From assembly GCF_947242115.1 (NCBI RefSeq), contig NC_074711.1, positions 30,634,602 to 30,698,601 of the forward strand: 64,000 nucleotides of DNA, in the 5' to 3' direction. Source of the stretch: Biomphalaria glabrata (lineage: Eukaryota > Mollusca > Gastropoda > Planorbidae). Positions 23,010-35,077 of the stretch are shown here, piece after piece; positions within the stretch are counted from its first letter, which is position 1; each line of letters begins with the position of its first letter. Below the pieces are notes generated by a model, which did no database searches, was not told the origin of the DNA, and saw only the letters and a program-made list of their open reading frames with translations. The position numbers and the translations under genes were made by a program.

Positions 23010-25196
23010 TTACCCTGACCCTCGTCTTTTGTGAAGCCGTTCAGCTGTTAAGTTCGATTTTTTCATGACATCAATTTCATCAAATACGTCCATTGTGTTT
23101 TCCAGAATAAAGTTTTTTTCTCGCGGCTTACAACTTTCTATAAGCTCAATCTCGTTGACCGACTCGAGGTCTGGTACTGCCGATCCTCTTCTTAGTACAG
23201 ATTTGGACTTCAAGTGTGGCATTTCACCAAGGAGCTCTTCTGGCATAGTTGGTATACCCATGGTGTTATCGATATCAGGTTGTCCATTGAAGTACACATC
23301 ACGCAGGTTAAACAGATTATGTTTATAGTTTTTCGTATCGAAGTTGATTGCCGTCAATTTCAAACCTCTGCCAACAGAGTCTTTAGTCAAAAGCTCTATT
23401 CCTTTAATGACCGAAGCCCGCCGCATGTGACTCTTGGCTTCTGATGTCAGTTGATTTTCAAGAAGAGAATTTCTTCTGCTTTCTTTGGAGTTGCGCCTAA
23501 TAGTTACAGTGTCATTTCTTTTTAAGAGATTCTCTGTTAGTGATGACTTTCTACTGTTGTTATCACTATGTTCAAGTGGGCTAATCTCACAACCAAAGTC
23601 TTCTTCCTGTAGTGATTTTCGTCTCATGCCTATCCAGTCTGCCAAAGGTATGCCGGTCATCACAGATCCTCTTCTTAGACCTGCTTCGGACAAAGCAGAA
23701 CCACGTCTTCGTGCCGATAGATGAACACCTTCCGCTGGTAAAATAGTCGCACCTTGTTTCAGTGGAAGCGGGACGATGAGTTTATCTGACGGGTAAAAGT
23801 CAAAGTCACGAAGAACTTTGGAAACCACCATCTTGAGCTGAAGAAGAGCGAATCTAATTCCTGCACAAGCTCTTGGTCCTCCCCCAAAGGGCATCCAAGC
23901 AGTGGCGTGCCTTTTTCTCCTTTGTTCGGGCATAAATCTGTAGAAACAACGTATGTAATGTATTAAGATAACATCTATTTAAAATGACCTATATATTAAG
24001 CTGGTTAGATGAGTAGTAGCCTGTGATCAATTTTAGATTTGAAAAGAAAATATGTATAAATATCATTGGATTTCCTCGCCCATGGAACAAACAAAACACG
24101 TCTTTAATTATTCTTTTTAATATATTTAACAAGAAAAAAAAAGATTTTCGAAATAAATCTATCTGTTTATCTATCTATCTATTGTCATCACTTAGAGTTT
24201 AGCACACATAAAAAATTTCTCTCAAGGCACTATTCTTCTTAAAATAATCTTCTCTTGAGACTTGATATTGAACTAAGAATATTACTAAGACTAAGACTGC
24301 TTTATTGATCCTGATGGAAATTTGTTGTGATTACTATTTCTGCAATACGTGTGCTCTACTTCTATAGACCTTGAAAGTCAGTATCATACCTGAGAGGGTT
24401 AAATGCTTGAGGATCCTCTCCCCAGTGAGTGGGGTCGTAGTGCACGTCCCACAAGTTAGCATGAACTAGCATCCCCATGGGAATCTGCATGTTACCAACA
24501 GTGCAATCACGCATGCATTGCCTGGCTGTCACTCTGAGCATAAACATTTCGCAGTCATTTTATTATTAATTCTGTACTACATTTAGATGAAGTACTTTAT
24601 TTCTCAAAGAATTAAGACTTCTAGAAACTTTTGAAACAAAAGCTGAATGTAACTACATTTATATATATATATATAATATTATGTTTATATAGAGAGGCTA
24701 ACGGCTGCGTAGTAATTTAATAAGGACTCCTTTGTTATCTGTGCTTAGCTTGAAATGAATGCTGTTACTATTTATTCATAATATTTTATTAACTCACGTG
24801 CTGGCTAGCGGGTATTTTCTCAGAGTCTCCCAAATGACGTAGTCCAAATAGGTGAGTTGTTTCAGATCATCATACTCAATTGTATGGTAACCTCGGGGCA
24901 AAACGGCCATGATCTCAAGGCGTAGCCTCTGTTGGACATGAGGATTTTGGGATAACTCAAAGAAGAGATATGCAAGTGTAGTGCTGGTCGTCTCGTAACC
25001 GGCCAAAAGAAAAAGCAGTGCATGGGAAACGATTTCCTGAAGAAGAATGAAATTAAAACATTGTGTATACAAACAAAAATACATCATAATAGATTGTAGG
25101 CTACACATTAACTAAAACAGGCTTATGCATACTCACCCACTCTTTTGTTCTAATTATTTTTCGTTTCACATTTACCCTCTTTCTTTCATCGCCCTC

Positions 25197-25250
<54 letters not shown>

Positions 25251-28200
25251 GTCTCTCTCTCTCTTTCAATTTTTACCTCGTTGGTCATCGATTTCAAAAA
25301 CTTTTTATAAGGGTTGCTAATTTTAGATGCTTCATTCTCAAGGTCCTTGACACTGTCAGATGCGAACTGGGCATCAAGCATCTGCTGCATCAAGTCATTC
25401 CGATGTTCCTAGAGGACAAAGACAAAGTATTTCACTTTTCCCCAGGTGTAATTCAAGAGATAAAACTTCAAGTTGCTTTTAAATAAAAAATCTGTATCTA
25501 ATAGACTCTATATCTGTTTAAGTAAAAGTAATAACTTTGTATTCACATTTGTAAGAGTTCTGCGCATGCTCACGACCTCTCTCATCCTGTCTTCCAGCCA
25601 AAAGGCGGAATTGCATTTGATATTGTGTAAAAACTTGTAGAGAGTTATCCATACACAGTGAAGGCTTGGAAATAAGACTGGAAAATAGTAAAATTACACT
25701 CTAAAACAATGTAACACACTAAATTATTTATACGTCTGCTGTTAAAACAAAATGTTTTTTGCAGACGTTCGTTCCGAAAGACTATAAAACTACTGCATAT
25801 TTATATAGATCAAATGATTCTTTGGAAATTAATGAAATTTACCAGAAGATTATGATATCATGCCTATTAATAATCAGCCCAATGACGTAGCCATGATTTA
25901 ATCTCAAGGGAAACAAAAAGTAAACAAAATAGGCGCCACAATTTAGACGAATATCTTTTTTTAAAAATGCCCGTATTTTATTTAATGTAAATATAGATCT
26001 ACATACGGTGAACAAGAGCTATTTAGCCGTGACGTTTTTTTTCTTTACCCACAAACTATTCAAGTAACGAATGAAATTAAATATATTTTTCGAAAGTTCA
26101 GCTAGTTTACTATATGGTACCGTTCAACTAGTCTTCAATGGGATACTGCTCAACTAATGAGACATAGAATACCTTTCTACATGCCTACAACGGAACATTG
26201 TCATTGTAAAACTTTTCTAGGTGCCTCATCGAATTTTTGAAATGAGCAATAGTGATATGAATAATAGGAATAGAACTATAAACAATTAAACAGAACTATT
26301 CTAAAACAGAACTAATGTAGACTAGAACTAGCATAGACTAGAACTAATAGAACGAAATGATCAAATGACTTACAGCCCAACAAGAAAAGCCACGGTGTTT
26401 TGACAGTGTCGTTAATGACACCTTTGCAATGGTTAAGGATGGGATCATCGGGATTTTTCAGAGAATTTTGATCAATGCCAACTTCACAGCGTAATATTGT
26501 ATCCAGTGTCAAACGTCGGAAAATGCTTATAAAGAAAAACAAGTACATTTTATTTCAAGAAAACCAACATTTAAATCATTCGTCACACATTTGAAGAATA
26601 AAAATCATTTCTTAGAAAAAGATGATTAATTGGCGGAGAGAGAAAACACTCTAGGACAAGAAATGGAGATAATTTAGCGTTAAACTTTCCCATCAAATAG
26701 CTAACATTGCTATTCTAAAGACTTTTCGCTTTAAAATAATAAAATGACTCTTTAAACACAAATCACTTGCTTCACACTTTTTTTTCTCTTTTCAGCCTAC
26801 AATAGTACAAAATGTATACATTCTTTTTTCTCTTCTTAGTGATCTCAACATCTCCTTCATTCTCTAGTGTATATTTTCACAATAAACTGAACCATTATTA
26901 AGGACGCTAAGATGAACTTATAATTAATTTTGTTAATTAAATAAAAGTTTCAAACGGAAGAGATTAGAACATTTGCTAGAAAATGTACAAGATGATCAAT
27001 AAACTTGTTTAAAACAATGACTCGTTTACACTTCCTTGACTTTTTGTACACCGGAGACACCAAAAGCTCGCTATTTATGGAGTTGCAGCCATGTATGAAC
27101 ATCTGCAATTGACGTTTCAACCGGGCTTCACATCGAGACTGGGAAACTTGTCCAGTCCAATACATTGTACCCAACTATTCTCACTATAACTTTGTGTTGT
27201 ACACATGCAATGAATACGCTAACTTACTCAAGGAGTTCTACGGTTTTGTGCGACGTTTTGTTTGCAGTGTCTCTCATCACATCCAACAAATGGTTGATAC
27301 ATTCATTCACTGTTGGCGTCATCTGGAAACGTAAAGATCAAAGTCAACATTTTATTTTGTTTTCTCCCCTTTCAGAAAACTATCTGCTAATTTATTGTGT
27401 GCATAATATAGAGCGACTCAATGACTAAGTAACTCAGTCTCTCCGTAATGATATTTCGTATTGCATTTTCAATATAAAGATCCATCGCCCATGTATACAC
27501 ATAAGACTGCAGATATAGAGAAGATAATCCTAGCAATAGAACTGAGAGGCTACAGAAAGATCCTAGGTATTACTTACAAAGACAGCATCACAAATGAAGA
27601 GATTAGAAACAGGATTAATACAGCAAGTGGACCCCACGATGGCCTGCTAACTATTGTCAAAAATAAAATAAAACATGCTTAAACTCTAAGGCCATATCAT
27701 AAGGTCCTCAGAACACTTTAACAGTAGCGTCCTTTTTTTCTTTTTAAAATTCACTAAACCCAATATGGACCACGGATCGTAGTTTGGCATAACAGATCTA
27801 TTCGAAATATGTTTTACAATGTTAAATGTGTCCAGAATTTGTTTTATTGTTTACAGAGTTAAATGTAATGAATATTCATACTTTTTTAAAACTATAAATC
27901 AACATTCTGATAGATCTGAATAGTGAAAGACTCATCATGAGAACTCGTCAGATTAATAAAGAGGGATATGGTGTGAATGAGAGATTAAATCAAAAGCATA
28001 AATAAGTATCTAAAAATGTCCCCCATCTTTCCTTATGAGCATTTTTTAAGAGGCCAAATATGTTCATGACGTCTAAAATATGGAGCCCAAGCTAATACCC
28101 GCGTGTCATTTACGGCTCGCGTTAATATACGGCCTTTTATCGACAGTGCATAATGAAGTCGCAGTGGAATTATTCCATTGTACCAATGATTGTTTTGTGG

Positions 28201-31200
28201 GAAATGTTAATTGCGTTCAAGACAAATAAAGGATGAGAACCACTTTAAGAAAGAAAGAAACAAACAAACAAGAAAGAAACGATTTAATAATTATCATTAG
28301 CTTAGTAATATAAACGAATGTTATATGTCAACAAGAAATAGTTGTTAATGCCAATAAATAGTATACAATTATCTAATTCAGTCTGTAAATTGTTCAGAAA
28401 TCCAATTTGCTTTCTGTGCATTCATTACTCAACTCACTTTTCTAATTTTGGCGGCAGAAAATGCAGGGTTGACAACTCCGCGTAATCGTTTCCATCGTCT
28501 GCCTCTTGCAAAAAACATATGAACATCTTCATCCTTGTCTGGGTCAACCTGAACTGGCCAAAGCTAATCAGAAAAGGTATAAATAATGTAAATCTAGTCC
28601 GTTCTATTAGTCCTCTTTAATACTTACCATTTCTATGTAACCTATTTTGATCATTTATTTATCTTGCAGTAAAAGTGGAACAATGACCTCGGGTGAGTAT
28701 TGTTACCTTTCTAGCGTGGAAGTTGTTGAATTGTTTTACAAAAACTTCTTCCAAAATATTGACATCTGAGGTCACGAGCACTGGTGTTGGGCCTTCGTAA
28801 TATCTGTTCAGAAAACATAGTTAATGTATTAAAACGTTGGACTGCAAAATTAATATCCAATAAAACAAAATAGTCAGGCTAATTTCATATACTGTAGGCT
28901 TAAACTTGTACATAAACCTGATAAACGTCATTTATTCAATTTTTTGCTTGGCCGCACTATTAATTTAGAAGTATGAATGAAGGCTAATTATCGAATCGAA
29001 TACAAATAAATAAAAATTACCCATATGTGGTTCCATATTTTTGTTTCCATTCTTGATGTTTTTTGTAAAGAGGCTTTTAAAACAAAATCAATGAAAGAAA
29101 ACACATTAAGAAGTGGAAGTCAATTTCATTCATGTAATAAAAAGATACCTTACAAATAGCCAGTAGTTCTCTGTTGTTTTATTCTTGATAAGTGTGATTT
29201 CTTTTTGATTTTCTATAAATTTTTCAATTAATGAACAAAATGTTTAATTTAATTTTTTCTTAAAGAATTATAACTTTTAGAAGTAGACCTATACTATATC
29301 ATATAAAAATATCAAGGACATTTATTAAGCCATAACGTACCACTTTTTGAAACTCCAATAAATTACCAAACAAAAAGTTGGGTTCTGGTCCAGGGATTCC
29401 CATCTTTTGAAAAATTGTCATTCTGTCTTTACGGGACCTGAAAGTGTTCAGACAGTAAATATAAAAAAAAAAGTGAAGTGCACAAACCTAAATACATTAT
29501 ATTATAATAATACAATTGACGATTGGTAATCCGACATTTAATGTATAGGCCTAGATCATTTCAAGAAGAAAAGAAAGGCATGACAGATTGTATGCATAGA
29601 AATCTATGAACACACTGTTTCATATTTTTAAAATGTGTGCATAAATTCATGTAATTAATGTAACTATAGTACGTCTATTTTTAGAATGTAACTATGCTTA
29701 AATTGTTATTTCGTACAGATTATATAATTTTTAAGTTGAAATCATGTTTTGTTTTTTTTACATCAATACATTTTTCCTTTTTGTGTATTGTTTATTTCAA
29801 ATCCTTTAAAGTCTAAGAGAATATATTATTACCGGTACATCAAAATAAATCTAGAATGTTCTTGGCATAAACGTTTAAATTCTTTGAAGTAGGCCCCTAC
29901 ATCTAACCTTTGGTACTCGGTAATCCGACACTCCCCAAGTCAAATAACTGTCAGGTTATCAAGAGTCAAGTGTATAGGCCTACCATTCAACGATTTGTTG
30001 CTAATTTAAGTGTGGTAAAGTTATATAATAACTCGAAACAATATGGAAAGACGAGGGCATAGCCCTCGACACTAAAATCAGACTGATGCGCTCCCTGGTC
30101 ATTAGCCATATTCTAATATGCTTGAGAATCTTGGGCACTGACTAAGGATGATCCTGTCAAAGGAATTGAGATGGTACAGAAAGATACTACGTACCACTTA
30201 CAAAGATCGCATAAAAAACGAAGAGATTAGAGACAGAATTAGTTCAGCGATCGGACCCCACGATGGCCTACTAACTATTAACACTCTATGGCTATATCAC
30301 ACGTTTCTCAGGGCTCGCAAAAACCTTTCTTCAGGGAACAGTACCAGGAACAAGAAAAAGAGACAGACAAAGAAAACGATGGGAAGACAACATAAAAGAA
30401 TGTAAGGGCCTTTCATTGAGAGAGGTCTTATCAAAGGCAAAAGACAGAGAAGAATGAAAAAAGACGGTCAACAGATCTTGTGTGGTGCCCCAACGGTCCA
30501 ACAAACTAAGTGATAGGTGAAGGTTGTAATTACATTTGAAATGTTGCATTTCTTATTGCTCATTTATTAAAATATAGGCCTAATCAGGTGCTCACAATCT
30601 AGGACATTCGTTTTACTGAAAGTCAAATTACACGATTAGCTCTGAGTTTAAAAGTATTGATCAACGATATTTTTTGTCGTAACGTAAAACCAATATACAC
30701 CGATAATAATGTAAAACTAGATACATGCTTGTAGCTAAATGCTCTACTGCCTCTACTGTCTTTCACGTTTCAACCCACTTCTTGACTTATTTTATTTATA
30801 TACTCACAAGGAGAAATAGTGCATGGTATACCCAAGGAGAAATAGTGTACCCGAGGAGAAATTGTATATCCAAGGAGAATGAGTTTCTCAATCTCAAAAA
30901 AGCAGGAATACGTTTGTCATCAGACCCCGCAGAAGTAAAAGTTTGAAAATAAAACCTGGCATAATGTAACGCCAGTGCTATGGAGCCTGATAGCCTTTAA
31001 AGTCCAACAAAGAAAATGTGTTCAGTTGATGTTAAGTCTGTTTCTGTTTTTATAAAACTTACATTTTAAAATATTTAATAACTATGGATGGGAGGCCATA
31101 AAATACAATTTTAAAATGTAATCGACACTCATTGTAAGAATTTTAAAACACACAAAAAAAAATTGCATTTTAAAAGCGAAATCCCATCTAGCAAACTCTC

Positions 31201-31480
31201 AACAGACGCATCTTGACGCAATTTTAATAAGACTTACTTCTTAGATCCTCCCGCGCCGTATGGAGCATTGGGCGGAAAGCTATCTCCACAAAGATCTGTC
31301 ACTGGCAATGTCTAAAGCCTCTTCCCACCTGGTGTCCACTGTTCTGAGGTCCCCCATAAAAGTGAGGCACCAAGTTATACGAGAGAAGAAATAAAAATAA
31401 ATTTTAAAAAACCCCACTTACCTGTAAAATAAATACATTAACCCTGTTGAAAACGTGAACAATATTAATGTGAGGAACAT
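23010..31480 (-). CDS. CYP3-clan cytochrome P450 with a long RRxS-rich C-terminal tail, 12 exons, 750 aa
   Basis: Exons in transcript order: 31480-31422, 29437-29341, 29073-29021, 28803-28707, 28563-28438, 27322-27228, 26525-26374, 25677-25547, 25408-25277, 25036-24798, 24533-24390, 23937-23010. All are GT-AG, the phases agree, and the sum is 2253 nt. Residues 1-19 form a hydrophobic ER anchor, and a proline hinge (PGPEP) follows. Also present are WKRLR (C helix), the oxygen-binding AGYETTS (I helix), ETLR (K helix), FNPLRF (in place of PERF) and the haem loop FGGGPRACAG with Cys466. The catalytic part is complete and resembles CYP3A/thromboxane synthase-like enzymes; its substrate is unknown. 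The P450 fold ends near residue 517, where family members normally stop. The same exon stays open for another ~233 residues. That tail is basic and Ser-rich, with RRxS at S522, S533, S550, S592, S599, S617, S694 and S749, and RKSS at S574. These fit the PKA consensus. The tail's role is unknown; kinase control or partner binding is inference. Confidence 0.92.
25197..25266. repeat. CT/GA microsatellite in a P450 intron
   Basis: Nearly pure CT (GA on the gene strand) lies immediately downstream of the donor of the exon 25277-25408. Reading through would give an Arg-Glu repeat, but the GTAAAA donor at 25276-25271 and homology end the exon before it. Confidence 0.9.
27515..27715 (+). mobile_element. 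LINE fragment, C-terminal reverse transcriptase region
   Basis: The reading is 'RGYRKILGITYKDSITNEEI' then 'GPHDGLLTIVK', typical of the end of a LINE ORF2. It is antisense within the P450 intron before exon 27228-27322. The stretch at 30030-30520 is the same family. Confidence 0.8.
30030..30520 (+). mobile_element. LINE 3' end, same family as 27515
   Basis: It reads 'LRWYRKILRTTYKDRIKNEE', then 'GPHDGLLT', an RGRQRKRW-like basic stretch out of frame, and finally 'NRSCVVPQ', also shifted. It is antisense in intron 1 of the P450. Frame changes show that it is dead. Confidence 0.8.
30806..30885. repeat. Short minisatellite, ~19-bp unit
   Basis: About four imperfect copies of 'ccaaggagaaatagtgtac' stand in a row in P450 intron 1. 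The first copy carries a short expansion. Confidence 0.7.
31235..31400 (-). mobile_element. LINE tail fragment, minus strand
   Basis: The stretch 'tgtccactgttctgaggtcc' recurs exactly or nearly so at 19010-19030, and the following 'gcaccaagttatacgag' also pairs with that copy. It is a short piece of the same LINE, immediately downstream of the P450 exon 1 donor. Confidence 0.65.
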
Positions 31481-31552
31481 TCTCTCAAAAGAATACACTG
31501 AATTGAATCACACATTTAATGTCACTGCTCAGGACTTGCATGTATGCATCGT

Positions 31553-31562
31553 CCTTTAAATA
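31553..31562 (-). promoter_or_regulatory. Candidate TATA box of the P450 gene
   Basis: On the minus strand TATTTAAAGG stands about 75 bp before the start codon (31480-31478). Transcription would then begin near 31525 and leave a short 5' UTR. No other strong TATA-like match lies in the first 150 bp. Confidence 0.45.
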
Positions 31563-31924
31563 CCCTATCCCAGTCAATGAACACTCCCCCGACAAAATCT
31601 ATTAGTGGACCTAATTTGTTTTTAGTGACTGACTCTCGTATAAACTCATCCAAACTTTCAAAGGCTACGTAGATACTTAAACATATCTTTAAGATGTAGT
31701 CCTACGTAAGATGCCCAAGATAGCAGCTGTAATGAAGTGGAAGAAAGAAAGTTGGTAAGTACCTATTGACACAGTTTTCAACTGGCCCCAAGTTTACCTT
31801 TTCTTGTAGACAACAACTATTTTAAAACAATTTGATTTTTATAGATTCAAAGTCATTGTTTAGCATAGCATTTTATATGCTACTACTATTAAAGATTTTG
31901 ATTCGCTTTTATTACAAAGCTTAT

Positions 31925-32170
31925 ATCAACTCACTCTGGTAAAAAGTTTGTGCACGTTATTTCTCCCACACCTAATCGCGGATCAAGCTGAACTTTTCAA
32001 CACTTATATCTTTTGCCTGACAAAACAAGAATCAATAACAAAAAAAAAAAACAATTAGATAACTATTGGTAATTTTATGACTTTGTTATCGGACAAAGGA
32101 AAGAATTAGTACTTGACTAATATGGTGGAATTTGTCCCCTTTATGCTTTGCTTTAAAGTTTGTAACTCCA
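31925..32170 (+). repeat. Dispersed repeat, copy 1 (family shared with 45565-45860)
   Basis: It shares long stretches with 45565-45860: 'ctggtaaaaagtttgt', 'cacgttatttct', 'tgcctgaca' against 'tacctgaca', 'ctattggtaatt', and 'tagtcccctttat'-like ends. No coding sequence or clear terminal repeats. Probably a SINE or MITE family of unknown class. Confidence 0.65.
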
Positions 32171-32310
32171 CCCCACCCCCGTTCCCAACTGGCCCAGCTA
32201 AGTGATAGGATCAAAGCGTAGGGAGAAAGCTAAAAGCATGAAATCGCGCAAAAACAAAAACAATCGGTAAAAATATTTCTAATCGCAAAGATTTACTATT
32301 ATTAGCAGGG

Positions 32311-32420
32311 GCGGACTGACTATATGGGCATTTGGGCTAATGCCCGGTGGGCCGGTACCCAATTGGGCCTGTAGGGATTCCGAAATAGCCGCATGAATGC
32401 CAGTAAATTGTATTAAGATT
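32311..32420 (+). mobile_element. Possible terminal fragment of a DNA transposon
   Basis: It begins 'caggggcggactgactatat' and holds a short palindrome around 'gggctaatgcccggtgggcc'. The 'CAGGGGCGGACTG' start is typical of hAT-type terminal repeats. The matching right end was not found. Confidence 0.35.
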
Positions 32421-33074
32421 TTATAATATTCTTTTTTAAAGTAACACTTCGTGATTTAAAAAAAAACATCTTATACACTTTAAAATCTAATATTAATCTA
32501 AAGCATTGTCTTAAATACTCTATATTCGTAAATAGTGCTTCTAGTAGACATCGATTCCTTATACATATTAACGATAAACAAGAAACTTAAGTTTTTTATT
32601 TCTTTTAGTGTATATATAGAGAATATATTCGGATGGATCTTAAAGGGACCAACAACAACGTTCCAAGTTCAAGTAGAAAAAAAAAGAAAAGACCATTAGC
32701 CTTCACTCAGAAAAATAAACTTTCCTTAGGCCTATACAAAACAAACATAATTTATAAGAATATACTTGAAACGAAAAGCTAGAGAGCCATTCGTAGCCTA
32801 CTTAACATTTTCCTCTCTCTAACATTAATAAAAGGAATCATGTCGACTGGCCAATAATGAGCTTTATCTAAGGTAAGCCTAATTTTATCAAGAGAAGTGC
32901 TGCAAAAATGCTTTTTATCCTAGTCAGTTAAGTCAGTGGCGTAGTAATTAAAATGCTTAAAGCTAGACAGTTTCGCTAGGCAGAGCCCTTTTTTTTTTTT
33001 GGCAAAATGCAGACAAGCACCAGGCATTCACCAACAAATGCTTATGGTATAGAATAAGAGCTTAATGGCCAAAC

Positions 33075-33365
33075 AAAATCTCAAACTACAGTCTGTGGGA
33101 AACAGTCTAGCAAAACCAAGACAGCAGGAAATTTAAAGAAGTAAATTTGACTGGATTGGCCAGACAATGCGGAGGACAAAGGAAACTATTGCAAAGCAGG
33201 CTCTGAGCTGAAACCCACGGGAAGATAAAGTCTATGAGACCAAAGTAAACATTGTGGCGATCAACAGAACAAAAAGCAAAGGTGACACGATGGACATGGA
33301 CGCAGAAAAGAGTGCAATGGCGATGTACTGTTGCGGCCCTATGCTTCATTGAGAGTTTAAAGGAC
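33075..33365 (+). mobile_element. LINE C-terminal fragment
   Basis: A broken plus-strand frame reads 'FDWIGQTMRRTKETIAKQAL', then 'NPREDK' and a later 'AMYCCGPM'. This is the typical end of a mollusc LINE ORF2 ('WIGHTLR', 'ALxWNPQGKR', 'GLC'). It has a stop inside. Confidence 0.75.
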
Positions 33366-33584
33366 TGGCTTAAGTGAAATAAATGCAATGACAGATTTAC
33401 AAATTATACGGAGCATATTGGACACACTCCATTGATTGCGATTCGCTATTACAGAAACGGTCATTATAGAAATAATCATATCTATGGTATGAGATGATAT
33501 CGCAAGACAAATTATGCCAGTCTGTACAAGTCCATGGAAGACAATGTTCATGAGAAGCCTATTTGTGTAAAATTCATGATTGAA

Positions 33585-33740
33585 TCAATGGCGTAGCACC
33601 CAAGGGGTTCAATGAACCCGGGCCCACGACCATTGGGTGCCCACAGCATAAGGCGTACCAACTATGGCGCAAACTGCAAAGGGGCTCATTGCGCATAGTC
33701 CCATCATTAGTGACCAGTTGGGACCCACAGAAGCCCTTGG
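33585..33740 (+). mobile_element. Terminal repeat fragment, inverted partner of 38440-38613
   Basis: It begins 'caatggcgtagcacccaagg' and continues with 'gttcaatgaacccgggccca'. The reverse complement of the end of 38440-38613 begins 'cagtggcgtaac' and continues with 'gttcaatgagcctgggccca'. The two are the same kind of terminus in opposite orientation. Confidence 0.5.
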
Positions 33741-34224
33741 AAAATATTAATTGCACTTTTGTAAAGGTCGATTTAACCTACGGAATCCAAAAAGCTTCCT
33801 CAATATGACCCCAACGTTATATCAAACTTTACATTAACTTCAAAATGTTAACCAGTACTGGAGTCTGTGTACCAAGGACGTGAAAGTAATTACTTGCTTC
33901 ACGGCTGCGTCTATCAGGTTTACTGTAACTGTTTATTGTATCAGATTTATTGTAACTGTGACTAGCCACAAGCATGCGTTATTGGCGACAATTATCAGGT
34001 CGTTCCTTTCTTTGTTTTTTCTCCTGGTGTTCCAGCTCTTGCATCGTTTTAGGAACCCTAACAGAAAATCCGGTTTTGGAGTCCCGTTGGCAGGGGGACA
34101 GTGGTAAGATCACTGCTCTCCGCAAGCTCTCCATCAACCTGACCACGAATTGCGATGGCTCTTAATCATTCCTTTGGATCAAGACAGGATGGAAGAGGGG
34201 CGATAGTTGACGCTTGAGCGGCCC

Positions 34225-34335
34225 AGCACTCGCAAATTTACCGCTAAGGCTTTCCCCAGCAATGGACTAAGTCACTCCGTCTCAAGTTAGAAATGGAAAA
34301 GATAGTCTCTATAGACGTATAATGCCACAGACATT
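34225..34335 (+). mobile_element. LINE 3' tail fragment (zinc-knuckle end)
   Basis: 'ccagcaatggactaagtcac' and 'aaatggaaaagata', then 'tagacgtataatgccacaga', parallel the LINE end at 41640-41752 ('aaatggaaaagatcatc', 'acgtaaaatgccacaga'). Confidence 0.55.
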
Positions 34336-34379
34336 GTCACTGGTCAGCCATCAACTCCTGATTAGTCTACTTTCAAGAA

Positions 34380-34745
34380 GTTCATTGATTTGAAGGTGCA
34401 AAAGATTGTCTAAAATTTGGCTACTCGGAATTCAGGGAGGGGGTGCATCAATTTCTGATAAATCTAGGCTAGTTTTGTGTGGTGTAATGCACAAATTGTA
34501 AGAAAATTTCCTTCTCGATAATAAAGATTATTAGCCTAATAGTGTTGTTATTAGTCTAATACAATAGCTTATCCTTACACCTGGAGTTCAGTGGAGGCAC
34601 TACAGTTGCTACTTAGAGGAAATTAATAGATTTGAAGGTGCAAAAAAATAAATAATAAATCCGGCAACTCAGAATCTAGGGGGGGGGGGGTAGCACGTTA
34701 ACGATCCTAACCCTGCGGCGCCCATGTTAGTAGGTAGCCTTAATG
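34380..34745. repeat. Two-copy degenerate tandem repeat, ~241 bp
   Basis: 'gatttgaaggtgcaaaa' occurs near 34388 and again near 34629. In each copy it is followed by a '(g)gcaactc/ggctactc' word and a G-run, then an AT-rich 'taatgcacaa' section. Confidence 0.55.
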
Positions 34746-35077
34746 CACAATTTATCTAAGAAATTCGCAAATTGTCTAAATGTAAAAAATGAAACAATGT
34801 TCCGGACATTAACATTTGATGATTTGACCCTTTTTAATCTGCACAATACAAATCTCCAGAAAAGATAATCTGTAGACTGTAGGCCTAAAAATAAATGATT
34901 TCTGCACTTAGCGGTATAATATTTTTAAGATTAAAAAAAAATTAATGTAAAGCTTTAAAAAAATATATAGAAATGTTATCTAGATATATAGACCTAGAAG
35001 CTTTGAATGAAAGTGAGGGAGAGACTTGAGATTTAGACTAAATATGAAAACGCAAACTCTATCTAGACCTACTAACT

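Noticed and set aside
25172-25310. Long Arg-Glu (minus) or Ser-Leu (plus) repeat frame
   Set aside because: Translation of the CT/GA microsatellite; the P450 exon ends at the donor before it.
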